Under the pieces are notes generated by a model. That model was not told where the DNA came from, searched no databases, and saw only the letters and a list, made by a program, of their open reading frames with translations. 64,000 nt of DNA from Melieria omissa (taxonomy: Eukaryota > Arthropoda > Insecta > Diptera > Ulidiidae): positions 13,627,817-13,691,816 of the forward strand of contig OZ020270.1 in NCBI GenBank assembly GCA_963971225.1. The letters are read 5' to 3'. Below, piece after piece: positions 32,774 through 41,262 of the stretch (positions within the stretch are counted from its first letter, which is position 1; every line of letters begins with the position of its first letter). The position numbers and the translations under genes are program-made.

Positions 32774-34583
32774 TAACGGGAACAATGCACCTATTTAAAA
32801 ACGGACAGCTACTTGCATTTGAAAAAGTTTGTCCACTAATGACAACAACTAATAATAATTTTTGAGCACGGACGCGACAATAGGATACAGGACGAAGCAA
32901 ACTAAAAAAACTTCCGTTCTTCGAACTCCACTTTCTCTCGCTTTCTCTAATACATAAGATTGTTGTTAGTAGAAAACTTTTACATCACAAGAAAAATATA
33001 ATATTACTTGAATAAGCTAAAAACACAAAGAAAAAAAGTGCATATAATTCGTCAAAAGGCTCCGAATTTTTTTTCTTGTACAGTAGTATATTTCGGCCAA
33101 AAAATTAAAAAAACTAAGAATTCTTTTACATTTATCAAATATAGATATTTAAGCTTTATTATTGGATAATAAAAAATTGTTCTGAGCAGTTTGAATTTTT
33201 CACTCGTGGTGGACCTTTTTTGGGAGATGAATGAATTTTTTGAGAGAGGTGAAAAATTCAAAATGCTCAGGGAATTTTTTTATTATCCAATAATAAAGCT
33301 TAAATATCTATATTTTATTAAAGTAAAAGAATTTTTAATTTTTTTTAATTTTTGACCGAAATATACTACTGTAAAAGAAAAAAAAAATTTGCTGAGCCTT
33401 TTGACGAATTATATGCACATTTTTTCTTTGCGTTTTTATCTTATTCAAGTAATATTATATTTTTCTTGTAATGCAAAAGTTTTCTACTAACAACAATCTT
33501 ATGTATTAGAAAAAGCGAGAGAAAGTGGAGTTCGAAGAACGGAAGTTTTTTTAGTTTGCTTCTTCCTGTATCCTATTGTCGCGTCCGTGCCCAAAAATTC
33601 TTATTTGTTGTTGTCATTAGTGGACAAACTTTTCAAATGCAAGTAGCTGTCAGTTTTTAAATAGGTGCATTGTTCCCGTTAGGAAAATATAATAATTGGT
33701 TCCCGGCAAAATCGGAAAAAGATTTTATGGGTGTTTAAAATTTATCGCGTCCGTAACCGGAAGCTCTGAATCGATTCGATTGTTTTTCGATTTCCGCATT
33801 TCTTGAGATACAATTTTTTTTTCAAAATATTGACTCTCATTGAACATTTCACCAATAAAATACAAGAAAATATCAAAAAAATCATTTAGGTTGGGAATTA
33901 CAGCTCAATCAAATTTGTATGTTATATTGTACAATGGTTCGCAAAGGAGTAAAAATGCATGAAACTTTTTTTCGTTTTTTTTAATTTTATGAACAATTCA
34001 GTTGTTTATTTGATGAGAAAACATAAATTATAACAACAAAAATCAAAACGTGATTTCATTTTGATCGAAACCTACATAAATTATATATATAAACAATTGA
34101 GTCACATTTATCAGGCCTTATAAAACCGTTATTGCTGTTGCAAAGCCCTTTTCCCTTCAATAAAACACAGAATCAATTAAACACCATATAGCTTTGTAGA
34201 AAGATACCGAATATAGCCGATTCTTATTATCGTAGTGGGAGTGGCAAGTACTCATGTCTAACCTTACATAATCTGTGTCTGCCCAGTGAAACACACAATC
34301 GTTAAATAATTGTTATTTCTGAATAGAAATAGTCGAACAGTCGAAGTTTATTAGTCATACGATTTAGTGATGGGCGTGGCGTTCAAGCAAACAGAAAAAT
34401 TCTGTTACCAAATCCATTACTTAAAAAAAAATGCAAAGATCACTTGCAACCTCTGCCTGCCATTTGTACGATAATTCGTGCAAAGCTTTGCAACCCTTGA
34501 GGTCATTTGTACGATATATCGTACAATTTTTTAAAGGCTCGGGAAAAATATTTAGAAGCAAAAATTGTTAAATTTAATAAGTA

Positions 34584-35753
34584 ACGGGTGATGACAAGAA
34601 AATGAGAATAACTTTGCATACCTATAAAAACAAAACGAGTGGTAATACAAAGTAGGCCGTTCCCACGTTGGTTTCTATGGAAACCGTATATAATCACGAA
34701 ATATTTTCAAAATTTTATTTCATTTCATTCGTCCGAAAATGATGTCTAAGCTAGAAGCTCTTCGTACACGCGTTGCACAATTTTGCGAAAAAAATAATTT
34801 GCGTGGAAAAAAGTTTACAGTGGAAAGGTGGAAAATATTCCAGTTTCGACTATTTATAGAATTCTAAATACGGGAAAATCAGAAAGGAAGTGTGAAACCG
34901 GAAAAAAACCACAAATAATGACCAAAAGTGCGTTTGAAAGACTTAAAGGAAAATTTAACAATAACGATAAGGTAAGTCAACGTGACGCGGGTAAAGAATT
35001 TAATTGCCATCAGACTTTCATCTGCAAAACCCTAAAAAAGCTCAAAATAATATGTCGCAAAAAGAGCAGAGTATTCTGAAACACAAATTTTGGCAGTTAA
35101 ACGACAGTGTCGCTGGATGGTTAAAAATTATGCCAAAAAAATCATTTGTTTTGGATGACGAAAGTTATTTTCCATTAAGTAAGCCGCAAGTCCCTGGAAA
35201 CGACCGTTTTTATAGTGATGATGTTTCTGCAACTGAGAATAATGTAAAATAGAAATTTAAGCACAAATTCGAGCCAAAAATCATGCTGTACATCGTGATT
35301 TCCGAAAAAGGAATTTCAAAGCCATGGTTCAAACAGTCGGGTGTAGAAATTAACCAAACAGTGTATCAAGAACAATGTTTAAAGAAAATTCTTATACCAT
35401 TTCTGAGAAAATACCATGACGATGATGATTTCATATTTTGGCCAGACAAAGCATCATCACACTATGCAAAAAAAACCGTTGACTGCTTAGCATCGAAAAA
35501 AATTCCATTTGTCCCGAAAGAGCGCAATCCAACAAATCTTCCTCAGTGTCGGCCAATTGAAGATTTCTTTGGAAATCTAAGCTCAATGGTGTACAAAAAT
35601 AATTGGAGAGCAGCAAACTGCGAAGATCTGAAAAAACGCATCCGATTATGCATACGCAAAATGGACAAACAGTCTGTCCAACGTTCTTGTGAAGGTATAC
35701 GGAGAAAGTTACGCTGCACAGCTGACAACGGGCCATTTTCAATCCAGCATTGA
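34584..35753 (+). mobile_element. DD37E mariner-like element, right end lost
   Basis: The left end ACGGGTGATGACAAG follows a TA at the point where the palindrome arm stops (34582-34583). No matching inverted end is visible after the transposase, so the element is truncated or rearranged on the right, and the outer part of the palindrome arm is lost with it. Confidence 0.72.
34741..35753 (+). pseudogene. DD37E transposase, broken
   Basis: Tc1/mariner-type transposases excise and insert DNA at TA. The start (MMSKLEALRTRVAQFCEKNN, near 34741) is separated by a frameshift at about 34826 from 34828-35079 (VSTIYRILNTGKSERKC). A second shift near 35060 leads to 35004-35252, and a TAG at 35250-35252 interrupts an otherwise continuous frame to 35753. 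Catalytic residues are visible in VLDDESYF, in IFWPDKASSHYA and in CRPIEDFF. I count 37 residues between the second D and the E, which gives DD37E, a class reported from mosquitoes. It is not functional. Confidence 0.85.
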
Positions 35754-35755
35754 TT

Positions 35756-36295
35756 TTTTTCGTAATTACATTTAGTATCCATCCGATGTATATAAAGTCA
35801 TAAACGCAATATATACAACATGTAAACTATTAATACCTAAACCGATTCTCATAAACATTTACGGGGATGAGTGAGTGACGTTCAATTTCAAAATTTTAAA
35901 AAATTCAAAACTATCAGCTGAAAAATGGAAGAGGTAAGAATAGAATTTAACAAAATTGGTATTTTAGCTATGTAACTTTTTAATTTCGGAAAATTCAAAA
36001 GAGTGAAAAGGTGATTCTCGGCATTTGAATTTTATGATTTTTGACAACTAAACACCTGATCGATTAAGAGCATTTACACAAATACTTTTATACGCGCGTT
36101 CATATAACACAGTGCGTAAATATATAAATGTATGCGGCAGTGTCTGACCTTGTACTGTGCAGACGTGTTTCTGTGCTCCGCGTTTCGTGCTTAATTTCTT
36201 TATTTCCACTTCTCTGCGCGTGCGAGAGTGAGGCGAGTCGTTCTGCTTCGCTCGTTTTCACTTGGACACTTTTTCTCTATTTAATTATCGCTAAA
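35756..36295. other. Unassigned AT-rich spacer
   Basis: I see no coding frame, inverted ends or RNA gene here. The last part, from about 36110 (pyrimidine-rich, CTCTGCGCGTGCGAGAG), may be the 5' UTR of the LINE whose ORF1 starts at 36296. Confidence 0.5.
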
Positions 36296-37500
36296 TGCCG
36301 TGTGTTTGTGGTCAAAAAGTTGATCGAGGTCAGGCGAAGCTGCAATGTGCCAAATGCAACGAATTTTTTCATTTGGACTGCGTGAACTTTATGAAGTTTA
36401 TGAAAAAAACGGTAGACCGTACCATTGTAATGACTGCTTAAGTGCGCGCCGAAATTCTATTCAGTCGCCCCTTACGTCTACTACCCACGCCGATCGAGTG
36501 TGCTCGGACAGCGACGCCGCGATTTTCTTATCCAAATCTACACACATATCACAACAAGTGCAGTGCAATAACCCGAGCCTAGCTTTGCAACAACAACCAC
36601 AACAGCCTAAGCCGCAACAACAAGCACTACAGCTCAAACCGCAACATCAAGCTCAACTGCCTAAAGCCCAACAACAAGTTCGTCAGCCTAAACCGCAACA
36701 ACAAGCTCAGCTGCCTATACCGATTGTCTCTCAACAACAAAAGAGTGCTAAGCAAGAAGTTACGCTGAAAACGATTTTCAGTGAGCTTGTCGCCCTAAGA
36801 GCTGACAACGCGCGTTTGCTCTCTGTGTTGAACTCTTTGCAAGATGAAAAAAGCTTCTAGCCGAAAAACTCGAATGCCTGCAAGAAGAGCTTCATTCAAT
36901 ACAATGCCCGTCGCTCTGGTGTCGTTGAGCACGCTCAACCCGTCGTTTCCGCCCGTTCCAATGCGCATTGTCCGCCTGCTTCTGCTACTTCTTCGATTCG
37001 TGCTGACCGTTCTCTTCCTGCTGTTTCTACTGGCCACTCAAAGCATCCTTGCTCTTATGCTACCACTGCTGCCGCCGCTACCGCTGATTCTGCTGCTGCT
37101 CTGCCTTCTGCTGACTCCGCTGCCGTGCGTCGTGAAGTCTCCTCGCCTCCCAGACAGCCCACTACACCAGGCTGGGTTACTGCTGGGAAGAAAAACAACA
37201 GACTTAAACAATTGCGTGTTGTTGGATCTAATGACAACTGTTCGTCTTAAGTGGCTGCACCTTTCTTCTTTCTTGCCCACTGTTACTGCTGATAACATCA
37301 TTGAGTATGTTATGAAGCATGCAAAAATCGAGAAGAGCGTTATTTCTTGCTACAGTCTTGTCAAAAAAGACACCTCTGTGGAATCTTTGAGACGAATAAA
37401 CTTTAAGCTGGGTGTTCGTGAAAACGCAATTGAAAAACTGCTTAGACCTGCATTGTGGCCGGCAAATGTGACCGTGCGCCTTTTTCAGTTTTTTCTAAAG
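36296..37500 (+). pseudogene. LINE ORF1 with PHD-like finger (CR1/Jockey type)
   Basis: The frame starts MPCVCGQKVDRGQAKLQCAK and shows a PHD-like cysteine pattern: CVC, CAKC, HLDC and, after a frameshift at an A run near 36400, YHCNDC. A glutamine/proline-rich linker of near-repeats (QQQPQQPKPQQQ) follows, then a coiled-coil-like piece (ELVALRADNARLLSVLNSLQ). After further shifts (near 36850 and 37230) comes a conserved C-terminal domain (WLHLSSFLPTVTADNIIEYV ... LRPALWPANVTVRLFQFF). ORF1 proteins of this kind bind LINE RNA. It ends abruptly near 37500, where an unrelated LINE begins; no ORF2 follows. It could belong to the family represented at 50361-53799, which lacks ORF1. Confidence 0.78.
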
Positions 37501-37730
37501 CAAGGGCGGCCCTGCCTACTCTTCTTCCATTACCAGCTGGGTAGACCAGCTGGCGGTGGAGGAAGAACTGGCGGAATGTGACTAGACCTCCTCGTGGTGG
37601 CCACTGGAAACAGCCACCGGGGTACGGTCTTGTCTATACCCTTGGGCTAACTAGTCACTTCCCAATTTCCTATACATCCCTATGCCCAAGTCCCGTCTAA
37701 CCCCTGCCTCCTTTCCCCCCCTAATCCAGG

Positions 37731-38492
37731 GTGTTATGCGACCCGTGCCCATTGGATGGTTTGCAGCCAGGGGGTATACCGGCTGTAGTAGTACGGAGCC
37801 TACCCGATACCTGTCCACCTCGGGTAGTATTTTGGACTTGCCATGGCATGGGGCTCTGTCATGGGCGACCTCCCCGACCCCACAATTTGCATCGGCCACC
37901 GAAAAGCCTCGTAGGAGTACGTGGCCGCAAGAACCAGATGATGAGCTCTCTTACACAAGCCAAGGTAGGGATTCTGCCGGACGAATTCCCGGCTGTCCAC
38001 CTAAACTTGGAGGAGCAGAGGGCGATAGAGGGGGCTATCAAAGAGGAGCTGCGTAAGTTGCCCGTTGATGGCCTTCAAATTCGGTTCCAAGGATGCTCCT
38101 TCAAGCCAGGGTGGATAATTGTGAACTGCGCCGACGAGGCATCGAGGAATTGCCTGAGGGGGACAATGTCAAAACCCCAGCTGGCGGAGAAGAAGGTGAA
38201 ACTGGTGGAGGGAAGTGAGATTCCCAAACCCAGCGTAGCCACTGCGTTCTTCCCAGGCTGCTCTCTCCCAGCCGATGATATTCTTCGGATGCTGTGTACG
38301 CAGAACCGTTCACTACCAACAGGTAACTGGAAGGTACTGAACAGATCTGTCGCGGGGCAGGGAACGACGCTGACACTGGCCATCGATGATCCCTCAGTTA
38401 CGCATCTCTCTGCGCTGAAGGACCTTCCCTTCTTTGAGTTGCGAAGGGTTCAGTTCAGGGTTAAAGGTGACCAGGGACCAAGTCATCGATGA
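37731..38492 (+). CDS. LINE ORF1, DUF4780-like domain
   Basis: The C-terminal two thirds (from about KVGILPDEFPAVHLNLEEQR) has the pattern of DUF4780-type domains found next to insect LINE RTs, with RFQGCSFKPGWIIVNCADEA as the best landmark. This is recalled similarity. The region before residue about 65 is low-confidence and may be read-through of 5' UTR, since no zinc knuckle is seen. The stop overlaps the next ORF's start by four bases (ATGA at 38489-38492). It is probably an RNA-binding partner of ORF2. Confidence 0.68.
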   Translation: MLCDPCPLDGLQPGGIPAVVVRSLPDTCPPRVVFWTCHGMGLCHGRPPRPHNLHRPPKSLVGVRGRKNQMMSSLTQAKVGILPDEFPAVHLNLEEQRAIEGAIKEELRKLPVDGLQIRFQGCSFKPGWIIVNCADEASRNCLRGTMSKPQLAEKKVKLVEGSEIPKPSVATAFFPGCSLPADDILRMLCTQNRSLPTGNWKVLNRSVAGQGTTLTLAIDDPSVTHLSALKDLPFFELRRVQFRVKGDQGPSHR

Positions 38493-38869
38493 CCAGGAGT
38501 GGCGGCACGGATAAGAAGATGTCAAACGCTAGGGTGGATGAGGAAAGACCATCCACAAGCACACAAGCACTGGCGAGGGTGAGCGGGGACCGACCGCCGT
38601 TTGGCGGACGGACGCAAATCGTCATTCGGACTGACAAAACAGCTGAAAGGACCAGTGACAGGACGCCAGGACAGGCATTGATGGGGCCCGCAAAGCCTAC
38701 CTCAGCTAAACCCGTCCGACAGACTAGGTTGACTGGAGTGGCAAAGCCGTCCAGACGACTGAGCCTGTTGGATAAGTCTGCAAATACTCCGGGCAGTAGT
38801 GAACGGGTGCAGACGAGGGGTAGAGGGGGTAAGCGTGCGGGTTCCCACACTAAGGGACCAAAGGCGTAA
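38489..38869 (+). CDS. Small basic ORF between ORF1 and ORF2
   Basis: This 126-aa frame is rich in R, K, S, T, P and G (for example PTSAKPVRQTRLTGVAKPSR), with no domain I recognise. It starts inside the stop of ORF1 (ATGA) and stops two bases before the ORF2 ATG (TAAct-ATG, 38867-38874). The packing suggests stop-restart translation; alternatively it is the C-terminal tail of ORF1 displaced by a frameshift. Its composition resembles disordered nucleic-acid-binding tails. Confidence 0.55.
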   Translation: MTRSGGTDKKMSNARVDEERPSTSTQALARVSGDRPPFGGRTQIVIRTDKTAERTSDRTPGQALMGPAKPTSAKPVRQTRLTGVAKPSRRLSLLDKSANTPGSSERVQTRGRGGKRAGSHTKGPKA

Positions 38870-41262
38870 CTATGGAGATTGTACAAGTCAATCTCCATAG
38901 AGCGTCGGCAGCCGCGGCTGTCCTAACTAGGACCATCAATACCTTGGGTCCTAGTATAGCCCTGGTGCAGGAACCATGGACCAGCACCAACGGTCAAGTC
39001 AGAGGGCTATCTCAGGCAGGTAAGGTATTATGTTGCCAATCAACAACAACCAGAGCCAGGACCTGCATCGTGTATAATAACATATCGTTATTCTCGTTAA
39101 CAGATTTCGTTACGCCGGATCTATGCGCGAGTAAGATTACCTGGAACTCCAGGGAAATCATTATTGCCTCCGCATACTTCCCTGGAGACGACGACCACTG
39201 CCCACCCCGAATAGCAGAACAACTTATTGCCTATGCTAGGGGCAACCACATGGAGCTCGTAATGGGCTGTGATGCGAACGCCCATCACACCATGTGGGGG
39301 AGCACGGACATTAATCCCAGAGGTGAGTCACTGTTCAACTATACACTCTCCTTAGACTTAAGTATTTGCAATATTGGGAACAGCCCCACATTTGTAACTA
39401 TGGTCAGAGAGGAAGTCTTGGATATGACCTTGACAACCTCGATGACAAAAGACCTTGTAAGTAATTGGCGGGTGTCTGACGAGCCGTCGTGCTCAGATCA
39501 TAGGCAGATAAGATTCACACTAGGGTATCAGATGCCAACAGTGGTTACATTCAGACCAAAACCACAGACCGACTGGGACAGTTATTGCCTCCAGTTAGGA
39601 CAGGACATCCCAACTCAAATCAAGAATAGGATAGATACCATAGACAGACTGGAAGGGGCCTCTAAAATTCTTAGAGATTCCGTTCTGAGTGCCTATGAAG
39701 AAAACTGTCCCCTCAAGACCAAAACTTGTAGGAAACAGACACCGTGGTGGAGTAGTCATCTTAACAAACTAAGAAAGGAAGTAAGGAAACTTTTCAATAG
39801 AGCCAAGCGCAGTAATGACTGGCAGACCTACTCCCAGACTCTCACCAAATACAACCAAGAAATCAGGAAGGCCAAGAGAGAATCCTTTAAGCGGTTCTGT
39901 GAGGACGTATCAGATCTGTCCTCCAGCTACAGACTTCATAAGGTTCTCTCGATGGAAAAATCCTGTCCGATAGGAACACTAGTGGATGGAGATGGGACAT
40001 CCACAAAATGTGAAAAGGAAACACTTGTCCTACTCACCAATACCCACTTCCCGGGGTCAGTATACATAAGTGATCCTCTGACAGGCAGTACTGGACAGGT
40101 GCATCGTCCAGGTAGGGAAGACTGGAAAACTGCCAAAGCTGCATGTAATGCACCAGTAGTAAAATGGGCACTGGAATCATTCTCTCCCTACAAGGCGCCG
40201 GGAAAAGATGGCATTTTCCCGGCGCTCTTACAGAAGGGAATGGCAATACTAACGCCCATTTTAACCAAAATCTACGTATGTAGTTTAGCTTTTGAGTACA
40301 TTCCAGAAGCCTGGAGATTAGTTAATGTGGTCTATCTTCCGAAGCCTGGAAGAGCTGATAAGAAGGACCCAAAATCTTTCAGGCCAATAAGCCTGATGTC
40401 TTTTGTGCTTAAAGGCTTAGAAAAGGTCGTTGACCGGTATCTGAGGGAGGAAATACTCACTCAGCATCCCCTGAGCACGAACCAACTTGCCTACCAGAAA
40501 GGTAAATCCACGGAGACGGCCCTATCGGCACTGGTAAGCAAGATTGAAAAGTCCCTGGCGGAAAAGGAAATCTGTCTAGTAGGTTTCCTGGACATAGAAG
40601 GGGCTTTCAACTACACAACCTTCGAAGCGATAGAAACGGCGCTAGAAGGACTACAGACGCTTGCCACCCTTATAAGATGGATGGATGGATATCATCAATG
40701 CTGGAGGGCAGGGTGATTCAGTCTAACTTAGGGGAGGCATAGCTGTCAGCAAGCACAGCGCGAGGATGTCCTCAAGGAGGAGTACTATCCCCACTGCTGT
40801 GGTCTGTAGTCGTTGACGGATTAATCCGCTCTCTGGAAGAGCAGGGACATGAAGTCATCGCATATGCAGACGATTTAGTCATTGTGGTCAGAGGCAGAGA
40901 TGGACATACCGTCTCAGACTTGCTTCAGAGCGCGTTGAGGATAGTCGAGCACTGGTGCATCAGACAGAAACTGTCTGTGAATCCGGACAAGACAATCATA
41001 GTCCCTTTTACACTCAAAAGGAAGATTGACCTAAGACAGATTATGATCTTTGGAAAGGAACTGAAGTTCTCGAAGGAAGTTAAGTATCTAGGGGTAATCC
41101 TGGACAGCAAATTGAACTGGAAACCTCAAGTTGATCGCATCATCAAGAGGGCAGGTAATGCTCTCTGGAGTTGCAAATGAATCTGTGGCAAAAATTGGGG
41201 ACTGAGACCGAAGTGGCTTCAGAGTTTATACTCCCTAATAGTTCTGCCGACTATCACCTACG

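Larger units (their letters stand above)
30634..34582. repeat. Long inverted repeat (foldback-like), inner arms
   Basis: The left arm (30634-33203, minus two insertions) pairs with the right arm (33249-34235) around a 45-nt loop at 33204-33248. The right arm continues to 34582, pairing with 17182-17527. Examples: AATCGGCTATATTCGGTATC at 30640 against its complement near 34210; CCGGTTACGGACGCGACA at 32356 against 33760. The left arm has about 235 bp extra that is missing in the right. No coding frame was found in the arms. Confidence 0.92.

Noticed and set aside
36844..37581. 245-aa leucine-rich membrane-like protein
   Set aside because: The hydrophobic run (LLLLLLRF, LLPPLPLILLLL) is a wrong-frame reading of the alanine/serine-rich ORF1 linker of the LINE.
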